Below are positions 32,738 to 40,851 of a stretch of DNA of 54,653 nt, piece after piece (position 1 is the first letter of the stretch; every line of letters starts with the position of its first letter). The stretch is from NCBI GenBank assembly GCA_023266235.1, contig JAHFRL010000007.1, positions 82,338 to 136,990 on the forward strand. The letters run 5' to 3'. The notes beneath the pieces were generated by a model. The model saw only the letters and a program-made list of their open reading frames with translations, had not been told where the DNA came from and ran no database searches. A program made the position numbers and the translations under genes. This stretch comes from Betaproteobacteria bacterium. GTDB taxonomy: Bacteria; Pseudomonadota; Gammaproteobacteria; Burkholderiales; SG8-41.

Positions 32738-33337
32738 ATGGAACTGTCATTCTCATCGGTAGTGGTGATCCTGCTGTTGGTAATGGATCCCGTCGGCAAC
32801 GTTCCTTTGTTCGTCTCGCTGCTGCGGGAAGTCGACAGGGATCGCCGCACGCGTGTCATCGTTCGCGAATGCGCCATCGCGTTCGGGGTGCTGCTGGCGT
32901 TCATCTTCGCCGGCAATTTCCTGCTCACGCTGCTCGGCCTGTCGGATTCGTCGCTCAACATCGCCGGCGGGGTCATATTGTTCCTGATCGCGTTGCGCAT
33001 GATCTTTCGCGGCAGGGAGCCGATTTTCGGGGAACACCTCGCGGGCGAACCGTTCATAGTGCCGTTGGCGATCCCCTCGATCGCCGGGCCGGCTGCGATT
33101 GCCACGGTAATACTGCTGATGTCGCGCGCACCGCAGCGGCAGGCCGAGTGGATCGTGGCGCTCACCATCGCGATCCTCGCCACGCTGGCGCTGCTGTTGT
33201 CCGCGGATCGCCTCAGCCGGTGGATCGGCGAGCACGGGTTGCTCGCTTTTGAAAGACTGATGGGGTTGATACTGACCGCTATCGCGGTTGAAATGCTGCT
33301 GCGCGGTATCGAGGCATTCGTGAGGCAACTGCTGTGA
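32738..33337 (+). CDS. MarC-family integral membrane protein
   Basis: 199 residues with about six membrane segments. The N-terminus VVVILLLVMDPVGNVPLFVS is the MarC signature (D-P-x-G-x-x-P-x-F), and ALRMIFRG and VPLAIPSIAGPAAIATVILL are also family features. MarC proteins sit in the inner membrane; the early link to multiple antibiotic resistance was not confirmed and the function is open. A possible -10 element TACAAT lies at 32672-32677 in the divergent gap to the dehydrogenase. Confidence 0.88.
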   Translation: MELSFSSVVVILLLVMDPVGNVPLFVSLLREVDRDRRTRVIVRECAIAFGVLLAFIFAGNFLLTLLGLSDSSLNIAGGVILFLIALRMIFRGREPIFGEHLAGEPFIVPLAIPSIAGPAAIATVILLMSRAPQRQAEWIVALTIAILATLALLLSADRLSRWIGEHGLLAFERLMGLILTAIAVEMLLRGIEAFVRQLL

Positions 33338-33384
33338 CGAAGACAGGCAGGATGGTCTCGAGCTCCCGAAGTTTCCGCGTGGTG

Positions 33385-34386
33385 TCAGTCCGCCTTCGCG
33401 CCTGAGTCCCTCACCACCTTAGCCCACCTGACCACGTCAGCATGAATGACGCGCGCGAATTCCCCGGGCGCGTTGCCGATGGTCTCCACGCCCATCGCGG
33501 CAAGCCGCTCGATGACGTCCGGCAGCCGCACGATTCCGGCCATTTCGGCATTGAGCTTGTCGATGATCGGCCGCGGCGTGCCGGCAGGGGCGAGCGTGCC
33601 CAGCCAGAAGCCGACGTCGAAGCCCGCAAATCCGCTTTCGGCGACGGTCGGCACGTCGGGCAATCCGGTGAAGCGCTTTGCCGTGCTCACCGCGAGCGCG
33701 CGCAGCCGGCCTGCCTTGATGTGCGCAAGCGAGGTAATCGGGTTGTTGAACATGAAGGCGACCTGGCCGCCGAGCAGGTCGGCGGTCGCCGGCGCCTGGC
33801 CTTTGTACGGAATATGCACGACATCGATGCCGGCCGTGCTCTTGAACAGCTCGCCGGCGAGGTGCGAGGCTACCCCGGTGCCGCCCGAGGCGAAGCTTAA
33901 AGCCCCCGGTTTCGATTTCGCGAGCGCGATCAGTTCCTGCACGTTCTTCGCCGGCACCGACGGATGCGTGACGAGAATGAATGGCGTCTGGCCGACCAGG
34001 GTGATCGGCGCGAAGTCCTTTTCGAAGTTGTACGGCAGCTTCGAGTACAGGCTCATGCTGATGGTATCGCCGACCTGCGCCATCAGCAGCGTATAGCCGT
34101 CGGGCGCGCTCTTCGCGACGATGTCGGCGCCAATGATGCCGGCGGCGCCGGTGCGGTTGTCGACCACCACCGCCTGGCCCCAGTCCTGGCTCATCTTCTG
34201 CCCGAGCGTGCGCGCCATCACGTCGCTCGGGCCGCCGGCCGCAAACGGCACGACGAAACGGAGCGGGCGGTTCGGGTATGCGGATGCGGCATCGCCTGCA
34301 GCGGCCTGGGCAGCGGAGACATTGCCGCAAATCGATGACGCAACGACCGCGGCAAAGACGGCGATTATTGGGGAGCGCAGCGGCAT
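33385..34386 (-). CDS. Bug/TctC-family receptor
   Basis: 333 residues from ATG 34386; in-frame ATGs at 34392 and 34413 are equally possible since none has a clear ribosome-binding site. The signal peptide MPLRSPIIAVFAAVVASSIC to VSAAQA is followed by a 10-residue spacer, then YPNRPLRFVVPFAAGGPSDV, DNRTGAAGIIGAD, APDGYTLL and IPYKGQA. It ends VRDSGAKAD. The region upstream of the start is a cupin-gene remnant. It converges on the MarC gene with a 47-base gap. Confidence 0.9.
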   Translation of the reverse strand: MPLRSPIIAVFAAVVASSICGNVSAAQAAAGDAASAYPNRPLRFVVPFAAGGPSDVMARTLGQKMSQDWGQAVVVDNRTGAAGIIGADIVAKSAPDGYTLLMAQVGDTISMSLYSKLPYNFEKDFAPITLVGQTPFILVTHPSVPAKNVQELIALAKSKPGALSFASGGTGVASHLAGELFKSTAGIDVVHIPYKGQAPATADLLGGQVAFMFNNPITSLAHIKAGRLRALAVSTAKRFTGLPDVPTVAESGFAGFDVGFWLGTLAPAGTPRPIIDKLNAEMAGIVRLPDVIERLAAMGVETIGNAPGEFARVIHADVVRWAKVVRDSGAKAD

Positions 34387-34440
34387 GACCATCTCGCGTG
34401 AAAAATTGATCATACAACGAGACCGCAAAGGACAGGACAT

Positions 34441-34592
34441 TTCTTCCCGCTTTCCCCTTGCCGGGCGGGTCCGCGCTCGCGGGTGAAACCGGATCCCGGT
34501 CCGGCATCCGGGTCTCGCCCCGCGCCCGGCCGCAAATCGCCCGCGCTGGCCTGCGGTCGTGCGGCGGGTTGTTCTTGGCACCCTTGCGGAAG
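34441..34592 (-). pseudogene. Internal/C-terminal fragment of a cupin gene (remnant 3)
   Basis: Bases line up without gaps against 36081-36232 of the intact cupin, with roughly four of five identical by eye. The minus strand still encodes MPDRDPVSPASADPPGK, matching MSDWDLVSPASADQPGK. Both ends of the gene are missing. It sits between the Bug gene and the divergent DUF6812 gene, and it probably supplies part of their promoter region. Confidence 0.8.
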
Positions 34593-34648
34593 AATTTAGG
34601 CGCTACAATGCGGGTTGTTCTGCAGGTTAATCAAGAGGAGCGCAATCG

Positions 34649-34885
34649 ATGGCTGAAGATGAAAGCAAAACCAGGGTGACCATCCTGACCGCGAACTACC
34701 GTGTCAAGGGTAACATTAATCTTTTGCCCGGCGCCCGGGTGACGGACTACATGACCGAGGCCAAGGAGTTTATCGCGGTAACGGATGCGGAGGTTTGGGA
34801 AGTCGTGGGCCGCCAGGTTTTCACCGCGCCATTCATCAACGTGAACCGCGACCACATTCAGATCATAGCGCCAGGGCCGCATTGA
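34649..34885 (+). CDS. DUF6812-family small protein
   Basis: 78 residues from ATG 34649 with AAGAGGAG upstream. RVTILTANYRVKGNINLLPG, RVTDYM, EFIAVTDAEVW and NVNRDHIQII make up the DUF6812 pattern, a small beta-rich protein of unknown function. A TACAAT hexamer at 34604-34609 could be its -10 element. It stands alone between the cupin remnant and the convergent CDF gene. Confidence 0.75.
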   Translation: MAEDESKTRVTILTANYRVKGNINLLPGARVTDYMTEAKEFIAVTDAEVWEVVGRQVFTAPFINVNRDHIQIIAPGPH

Positions 34886-34936
34886 CCCGGCGCCCGCGTC
34901 ATAGCTCAGGGTGCGATTCTTCTCGCGCGGGGGCAG

Positions 34937-35833
34937 CTACTCGGGAATGGGCGCCTCCGTTTCTGCCGGCTCGACATGAATGGTGACTGAGGCCTTGCTC
35001 AAGTGGTTGGCGATGGAGTACTCAATTCGATCGCACAACGCGTGAGATTGATTGACGCTCGTTGCCCCTGGCACCAGCAGATGGAATTCAATGAACCGCC
35101 GGGAACCGGCTTTGCGCGTGCGTAGATCGTGGAAACTTGCTCCCGCGGGTAGCTGTGCCTGAATCAGATTCGCGGTCCGGCGAATCTCCTGCGGAGACAA
35201 TGCCGTATCCATAAGGCCATTGACCGTACGTCGCAAGAGTTCAATGCCGGTAAAGATGATGTGGATGCCGACCGCAACGGCAATAAGCGGATCGAGAATA
35301 TTCCACTCCGGTACGAACAGGATAATAAGCAGGCCGCCTAGCACACCCCCCGAGGTCCACACATCGGTCATCAAATGCTTCGCGTCCGCCTCGATAGTAA
35401 TGCTGTCGTGTTCCCTGGCCACCGTCAACATCACGCGAGCCGTTATCAAGTTCATGGCGGCTGCAAGCAGTCCGACGATTAACCCCGGCCCGAGATTTTC
35501 GAGCATAACCGGATGGAGGAAGCGGGCCGACGCGGTGACAATAATCGATACCGCGGCAGCCAGTATGAGTGCGCCCTCCACACCGCTGGAGAAATACTCG
35601 GCCTTGTCGTGACCATAAGTATGGCGGTCATCCGGGGGTTGGTCAGCGATGGTAAGCGCCCCGAAAGCGACAAGTCCAGCTGCCAGATTGACGATGGCTT
35701 CAAGCGCGTCTGACAGGAGACTTACGGAATCAGTCAGGAAATACGCGCCAAACTTTAATGCCAGCGTCACGATCGACGTTGCGATCGAGAGCAGGGCCAT
35801 TTTGCGTGTGGGTCTCATCGCGCGCTGCGTCAC
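34937..35833 (-). CDS. Cation diffusion facilitator (CDF) family metal transporter
   Basis: 298 residues from GTG 35833 (an ATG at 35818 is an alternative). There are about six membrane segments. Metal-site motifs are SDALEAIVN in the second segment, where many CDFs have H or D three residues on, and AKHLMTDVW (H-x-x-x-D) in the fifth. The C-terminal cytoplasmic domain has SFHDLRTRKAGSRRFIEFHL and SVTIHVEP. CDF proteins export divalent metals such as Zn, Co, Fe or Mn by proton exchange. The D-x-x-x-N form of the first site makes zinc specificity uncertain. Confidence 0.88.
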   Translation of the reverse strand: MTQRAMRPTRKMALLSIATSIVTLALKFGAYFLTDSVSLLSDALEAIVNLAAGLVAFGALTIADQPPDDRHTYGHDKAEYFSSGVEGALILAAAVSIIVTASARFLHPVMLENLGPGLIVGLLAAAMNLITARVMLTVAREHDSITIEADAKHLMTDVWTSGGVLGGLLIILFVPEWNILDPLIAVAVGIHIIFTGIELLRRTVNGLMDTALSPQEIRRTANLIQAQLPAGASFHDLRTRKAGSRRFIEFHLLVPGATSVNQSHALCDRIEYSIANHLSKASVTIHVEPAETEAPIPE

Positions 35834-35937
35834 CCCTCCAACGGTATTTGTTTACTTAGGGGGTGTCCACGGAACCGGGGCAGCCCGCATCCTTCTGTGC
35901 AGCTATGCCTGAGTGGGACTACCAGGATGCAACCGGC

Positions 35938-36438
35938 TCAGACGACCTCGTATTTGCGCCGCTTGATCTTTTCCATGTTGATGCCCTCGATGCGGATCAG
36001 GCGCGTCGGGCCGGCACGGCTCGGCGAATGCAGGTCGCCTTCGTTGTAGACGTGCGCCATCCCCGGCACCAGCTGGTAGGTCTTCCGGTGGCGAACCTTG
36101 CCGGGCTGGTCCGCGCTGGCGGGTGATACCAGATCCCAGTCCGACATCCGGGTCTCGCCCTGCACCTGGCCGTAGATCGCCCACGATGGCCCGTGGTCGT
36201 GCGGCGGGCTGTCCTTGGCGCCCTTGTAGTTGTGCGCGAAGATGCAGAAGCCGAGTTCCGGATCTTCGTAGAGCAGATGGCGGTCGGACGTAGCGTCGCT
36301 GAAGGTGGATGCAATGAACGCTTCGTCCCGCAGTGCGGCCTGCAAAAGCTCGCAGATTTTCTTGCGGCCGCCCGGGCCGGGCTGCGCCTTGAGCGCGTGA
36401 TGGAACGATTGCGCCAATTGATCGACGGTATGGGCCAT
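35938..36438 (-). CDS. Cupin protein, cysteine dioxygenase-like
   Basis: 166 residues from ATG 36438. The cupin metal motif is PPHDHGPSWAIYGQVQGETR (H-x-H followed by a conserved G), and the second part is VPGMAHVYNEGDLHSPS with the third His. The pattern fits cysteine dioxygenase-type or related thiol dioxygenases that use non-haem iron. Three partial copies of this gene are scattered at 30060, 31010 and 34441, so this is the surviving copy of a repeatedly duplicated gene. Substrate not known. Confidence 0.82.
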   Translation of the reverse strand: MAHTVDQLAQSFHHALKAQPGPGGRKKICELLQAALRDEAFIASTFSDATSDRHLLYEDPELGFCIFAHNYKGAKDSPPHDHGPSWAIYGQVQGETRMSDWDLVSPASADQPGKVRHRKTYQLVPGMAHVYNEGDLHSPSRAGPTRLIRIEGINMEKIKRRKYEVV

Positions 36439-36548
36439 GAAATTCCTCCACTATCGATGGAAACGCGCGAAAACGCGCAACCACACTAGCCTACTCAATC
36501 CGCGGGCTTTAGGGAAGAGCGCGCAGCCGGTCGCGGGGCGCGGTCAGA

Positions 36549-37832
36549 TTAAGGCACGTACACCCAACAATCGACGATCACGCTGCACGCCGGCACCGGC
36601 AGAGGGGGATGCACCTGAATAGCAGTAAACGGCACGGGTGCGCCGCCGAGCGCTTCCTGCCAGGCGCGATGCATCGGATAGAACTCACCAAGATCCGAGT
36701 GGAACTGGTGAATGCGTACGACGTTTTCGATCGAGGTCCCGGCCGCCGCGCACACGGTCTTGATCGCACGCACAATGTATTCCATCTGAGCCCGGGCCGC
36801 GCCGCCAAAGAATGGAAAGCCCTGTCCTGCGCGCATGGCAGCAAGCGACCCGAAGGCATCGACTGCCATCATGCCGGATAGCAATAAGAGGTCACCGGCG
36901 CGTACTGCCGCTGCGCCATCGGTCATCTCGGCAGGGATACAGCCGTCAATGACCTGTTTTTTTGTGTTGCCTTTATCTGCTACGGCGACCAGATTGATCT
37001 CGATTATGCCCGACACAAGACCGAAGTCACGCGTGGGCACTATCGATAGCGCACACTGACGTGCCCCGAAGTGGCTGTTCCAGACGTCCAGGAAATGTGA
37101 AGTATCGTCGACGTTCCGCAGGTACACCTGGGCCTTGACCGCGTTTTCCGGTGACGAGCCCGCCGCTTGCAGTGCGGGCGCGAGTTTCTCGCGGATGAGA
37201 TACTCGGTCTGGCGCCGGATCTCATAGCCGCCCCAGCGGCTATGCGATGGGACATGCGCACGCGGATCGGGGTTGCCGTCAGCGCCGCGCGCCATTTGCC
37301 CGGCAATGAATACGAAGTCCCCGGTAGTGACGGCCGGGACGAAGCCCGACCAGGCAGGTGCGGTCACGGTGGGCGTCGGAACACGCTTCGGCTGGCGGTC
37401 GTCCCCAGGGACGACCGCCAGCAACGAAGCGCTGATGTCCGCGCCACGGGTAAGCAAGCCTTCCATCACGACCGACGTACTCGGCGGAATGTAGTCACCA
37501 AATGCCGCCCGACGCGCGAGGTGGTATGAGTCAACCGCTTTCCAGGTCGGGTAATACTGGTCGAGGCGTACGGTATTGGAGAAGCTGGTGCCGGCTTGGG
37601 CGAGCAGCTCTCTGAAGCGGGCGCAAACGAAGTCGCCCTCCCTGCGGTGCCTGGGCAGGCCGTGGTAGGGAAACTCAGGGTTGCCCGCGACGACCGGATG
37701 CAGTCCAACGCCATAATCCACGGCTTCGATTCCAGTCAGGAACACCCAGTTACCGGCTTTAATGCCGGGGGCATAGTGGATGTCCGTCCCGGGGATCCGT
37801 AGCGGATTTATCGGCACGACTTTATTTGCCAT
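36549..37832 (-). CDS. Three-domain RidA (YjgF/YER057c/UK114) fusion protein A
   Basis: 427 residues from ATG 37832. Three RidA-like units follow one another: about 10-150 (GIKAGNWVFLTGIEA to ISASLLAVVP), 165-295 (VTTGDFVFIAGQMA to IIEINLVAVAD) and 300-427 (VRAGDLLLLSGMMA to VIVDCWVYVP). Single RidA proteins are about 130 residues and form trimers, so this could fold as a built-in trimer. The Arg that acts in true RidA imine deaminases may be kept in unit 2 (GARQCALSI) but is missing in units 1 and 3. A Bug gene ends 11 bases upstream on the same strand. Deamination of an enamine or imine, or 2-aminomuconate-type chemistry, is possible. Confidence 0.85.
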   Translation of the reverse strand: MANKVVPINPLRIPGTDIHYAPGIKAGNWVFLTGIEAVDYGVGLHPVVAGNPEFPYHGLPRHRREGDFVCARFRELLAQAGTSFSNTVRLDQYYPTWKAVDSYHLARRAAFGDYIPPSTSVVMEGLLTRGADISASLLAVVPGDDRQPKRVPTPTVTAPAWSGFVPAVTTGDFVFIAGQMARGADGNPDPRAHVPSHSRWGGYEIRRQTEYLIREKLAPALQAAGSSPENAVKAQVYLRNVDDTSHFLDVWNSHFGARQCALSIVPTRDFGLVSGIIEINLVAVADKGNTKKQVIDGCIPAEMTDGAAAVRAGDLLLLSGMMAVDAFGSLAAMRAGQGFPFFGGAARAQMEYIVRAIKTVCAAAGTSIENVVRIHQFHSDLGEFYPMHRAWQEALGGAPVPFTAIQVHPPLPVPACSVIVDCWVYVP

Positions 37833-37842
37833 GCATCTCACC

Positions 37843-38853
37843 CTACTGTTCAAGTTTGACGCCTGCGTCACGGGCGACCGGAGCCCAGCGTTCGATCTCT
37901 TCCGCCAGAAACTTCTGGAACTCGGCGGGTGTGCTCCAGCGCGGCTCACCACCTACGTTCTTGATGCGTTCCTGTACATCGGGCATTTTCAGCGCACGCA
38001 CCATTTCGGCGTTAAGCTTCTCTATGATTGGCCTCGGCACCTTCGCGGGTGCCGCAGCACCGGCGTATCCGACCGACTGGAAACCCGGGAGCCCGGACTC
38101 CGCGATGGTCGGCAGGTCGGGCAACAGCGCGCTCCGCTCAGGCGAGGCGATGCCGACCGCGCGGACTCGTTTATCGCGGATGAGCGGAATCGCCGTGGCA
38201 GAGACCACGAACATGAATTCAATGCGTCCGCCTATGATGTCGGTAAGGGCTATCGGGCTGCTGTTGTACGGTATATGCACGCCGTCAAAGCCCGCGCGCT
38301 TGCGAAAAAGTTCGGTGGCGAGGAAAGCCGAGCTGCCGACCCCGACCGTAGCCCACGTAGGACCGCCAGGTTTGCCTTTCGCGTACGTTATCAACTCGGA
38401 AACAGTCTTCGCCGGAACCTGAAGATTGGTCACCAGGACGTTCGGATACATCGCAATCAGCGTGATAGGCGCGAAATCCTTGCGCGTGTCATAGGGAAGT
38501 TTGCTGTAGATGCTGACATTGATGGAGAACGGCGCCGAAATGAACACGAGCGTATAGCCATCCGGGGTCGCCTTGGCCCCGAGGTTATAGGCAATCGAGC
38601 CGCTGGCACCGGGTCGCGCGTCGTTGACGATCGGATGACCCCAGGCATCCGTGAGTTTCTGCGCGACTATGCGCGCGAGCGAGTCCGAAAGCCCGCCGGA
38701 ACCAAAATCGATGATCCAGCGTATCGGCTTGTTTGGATAGCCTTGCGCGGGATCGGCGGCTCCCTTCTGCTGCGCCATTGAATCCTGGCTTACCAGGAGC
38801 AACGCAAAAGTTGCAGCAAATATGCAGCCGACCCGGTGCGCGAACTTGCTCAT
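37843..38853 (-). CDS. Bug/TctC-family receptor inside the RidA cluster
   Basis: 336 residues from ATG 38853 (AGGAGG upstream). The signal peptide ends SQDSMAQQ, then a spacer KGAADPAQG, then YPNKPIRWIIDFGSGGLSDS. The carboxylate loop reads GSGG where other paralogues have P-G-G or A-G-G. NDARPGASGSIA replaces DNRPGAG, and IPYNSSP replaces PYKG. These changes in all three ligand loops make it the most divergent Bug receptor in the window, and suggest an unusual ligand. It lies between a single RidA gene and a triple RidA gene. Confidence 0.9.
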   Translation of the reverse strand: MSKFAHRVGCIFAATFALLLVSQDSMAQQKGAADPAQGYPNKPIRWIIDFGSGGLSDSLARIVAQKLTDAWGHPIVNDARPGASGSIAYNLGAKATPDGYTLVFISAPFSINVSIYSKLPYDTRKDFAPITLIAMYPNVLVTNLQVPAKTVSELITYAKGKPGGPTWATVGVGSSAFLATELFRKRAGFDGVHIPYNSSPIALTDIIGGRIEFMFVVSATAIPLIRDKRVRAVGIASPERSALLPDLPTIAESGLPGFQSVGYAGAAAPAKVPRPIIEKLNAEMVRALKMPDVQERIKNVGGEPRWSTPAEFQKFLAEEIERWAPVARDAGVKLEQ

Positions 38854-38885
38854 GATTTCCTCCTATTGCGGTGGCCAACGTACGG

Positions 38886-39332
38886 TTACTCCCACACTGC
38901 CGTCGCCTCAACCTCGATCAGCATGTCCGGATGCATCAGTGACGCTACCCCAATCGAGGTAATGCATGGCAACTCGCCGGTCTTCGAGTGCTTTTGGAAA
39001 AACTCCACCCGCGCCGGGATCGCCTCACGATGCCATTTCTCGCGGTCGGCGAAAAAGAACGTCATATGAACGATGTCGTCCCAGCTGCCTCCGGCAGCCT
39101 CGATAGTGCGCTTCACGTATTCAAGAGCCTGCAATGCCTGCACGCGCATGTCGCCTTTTCCGATGATGCCATTCGGCCCGATCGCGGGGAAGCCCGACAT
39201 CCTGAGGGTCTTTCCCCCCTTGGTTACGATGGCGTGCGCGATCCTGATCGGCTTGTATTCCGGAATGTCCGCATGCAGCGTGCGGGCGTAAAACTGCTCG
39301 ATATCGGGAAGGACGATTCTGTGCTTTTCCAT
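38886..39332 (-). CDS. Single-domain RidA-family protein
   Basis: 148 residues from ATG 39332. RMSGFPAIGPNGIIGKGDMR, LQALEYVKRTIEAAGGSWDD, IVHMTFFFADREKWH and TSIGVASLMHPDMLIEVEAT are RidA features. The active Arg of true RidA enzymes reads PCITS here, without Arg, so it belongs to another Rid group. Relatives include 2-aminomuconate deaminase, which would match the ACMSD-like amidohydrolase in the same cluster. It is 32 bases upstream of the Bug gene. Confidence 0.85.
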   Translation of the reverse strand: MEKHRIVLPDIEQFYARTLHADIPEYKPIRIAHAIVTKGGKTLRMSGFPAIGPNGIIGKGDMRVQALQALEYVKRTIEAAGGSWDDIVHMTFFFADREKWHREAIPARVEFFQKHSKTGELPCITSIGVASLMHPDMLIEVEATAVWE

Positions 39333-39459
39333 GATTCCGCCTCTCAAAATGATCAAGCGCTTGCATGGGCCGAAAACGGGCGCTCTGAATGGACGCGCCC
39401 CCAGCCGCCCGGGTGGCCAACAGGCGCGGGACAAAAATGCGGATACGAAGGACTAGCGT

Positions 39460-40845
39460 TCACACGGCAACCGCCTCGATCTGCAGACGAGCTTCCCGGA
39501 GGGGCAGGTCGGACACCGCGAGCACGGTAACGGCTGGCGGATCATTATCAAGCGACGCTAACAGGACGTTCCGCACCAACGGAAAGTCAGCCATGTCGCG
39601 CAGGTAAACGATGATCTTGAGGAGGGAGCGCAGATTTGCATCGAGGCTCGCAAGCACGATCTGCAACTGGTCGAGGATACTCTGCGCCTGAACCGCCGTC
39701 GCGAGTTGCCCGGGTGATTCGATGCGAAGACCCGCGATGGCGTGTTCAACGTTGCGCGCAGGCAGCGATCCCAGATCGGACGGGTGCGCTACCATGCGGC
39801 GAACAACGGGGTCGTAACCAAGCAGTCCTGATACGAATACCAGATCGCCGCCACGCACTGCATCCACGTAGCGCGCCCACGAGGGAACCCGGGCGTCCCG
39901 CGGTGCCGGGCGGAGAGATGCGCCCGCATAGGTAACGCCCTCGATCTCGATGCAAAAATCGCGTCGCGCAAGGCTTTCGACGCCGATCACCGTGCCCGCG
40001 GGCGCTCCTGCCGGAAAAAAGCAGCCCCCGATCCGTTCTGCTTCCGGCAGCTCGCGCATGCTCCGCAGATATATGTTGAGCCGCAACAAGCTTGCGAGTC
40101 CGGTCCCGTGTTCCGCCAGCATGTCGCGAAGCAGCTTATAAATTGTGTACGTCTGTGCAGAGATCGGTTCCAGCATCATCCGTTCGGCAAGACCACCATG
40201 AGGTCGAGGCCAACCGGCATCTTTCAGTTCGTTGGCGCCGCAGATGATGAGGCCGGTCTCAGGGTGCGCGCCGACGACCCCCGCATAGAAGGTGAAATCC
40301 CGTATGCGTGAGGCAAGCTCGTAGTTGGACAGCGGGCCCTGGACAACATGCTTCGAGGTGAGAACCTCCTTGGCGAGCCCATTCGCTGGATCGGGGATCA
40401 ATGCCACGGGATCAAAATAGACTGCGGCGCCGGGATAGAGCAGTCCCGGCACTTGCGACGCCGTGCTGGGCGGTGCAACACCGCTTTCGAACACGGCCGC
40501 CCGTGTGCGCACAAGCACCGGGAAGTTCCGCATCTCGCGCAGGTAGATGCCATAGAAGAGAAGATCGGTCTTCGTTGCCCCGTTTTCGGTGAGCAGCGTC
40601 TCCAGTTCCTCGTAGATGCGCGAGGCCTGCGCAACGAAAACCTCCTCCCAGCTGTCGGGGGCAAGCAAGCCGAGGGAGGGAGGCGGCTTTCTCCCAAGCT
40701 CCCGGTAGCCGGAAAGCGGCATCCCGGTGGTGTGATCGAGTCCGGCCCGACCCGATATGAAGAGAAGGTGGCCGGCCCGGGTGGCAACGGGAAATCCGGC
40801 CACCGGCGCGGACACCGCGCTTCGCGCGATGATCTCTTTCCGCAT
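39460..40845 (-). CDS. Three-domain RidA fusion protein B
   Basis: 461 residues from ATG 40845. The units span about 5-150 (TRAGHLLFISGRAGLD to AVYFDPVALIPD), 170-310 (RIRDFTFYAGVVGA to IEIEGVTYAG) and 325-461 (VRGGDLVFVSGLLGYD to RLQIEAVAV). All three lack the RidA catalytic Arg. Sequence differs widely from protein A, so the two triple proteins may form a hetero-assembly or have split functions. It starts six bases after the amidohydrolase stop, so the two are co-transcribed. No signal peptide is seen. Confidence 0.84.
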   Translation of the reverse strand: MRKEIIARSAVSAPVAGFPVATRAGHLLFISGRAGLDHTTGMPLSGYRELGRKPPPSLGLLAPDSWEEVFVAQASRIYEELETLLTENGATKTDLLFYGIYLREMRNFPVLVRTRAAVFESGVAPPSTASQVPGLLYPGAAVYFDPVALIPDPANGLAKEVLTSKHVVQGPLSNYELASRIRDFTFYAGVVGAHPETGLIICGANELKDAGWPRPHGGLAERMMLEPISAQTYTIYKLLRDMLAEHGTGLASLLRLNIYLRSMRELPEAERIGGCFFPAGAPAGTVIGVESLARRDFCIEIEGVTYAGASLRPAPRDARVPSWARYVDAVRGGDLVFVSGLLGYDPVVRRMVAHPSDLGSLPARNVEHAIAGLRIESPGQLATAVQAQSILDQLQIVLASLDANLRSLLKIIVYLRDMADFPLVRNVLLASLDNDPPAVTVLAVSDLPLREARLQIEAVAV

Positions 40846-40851
40846 CTTGCT

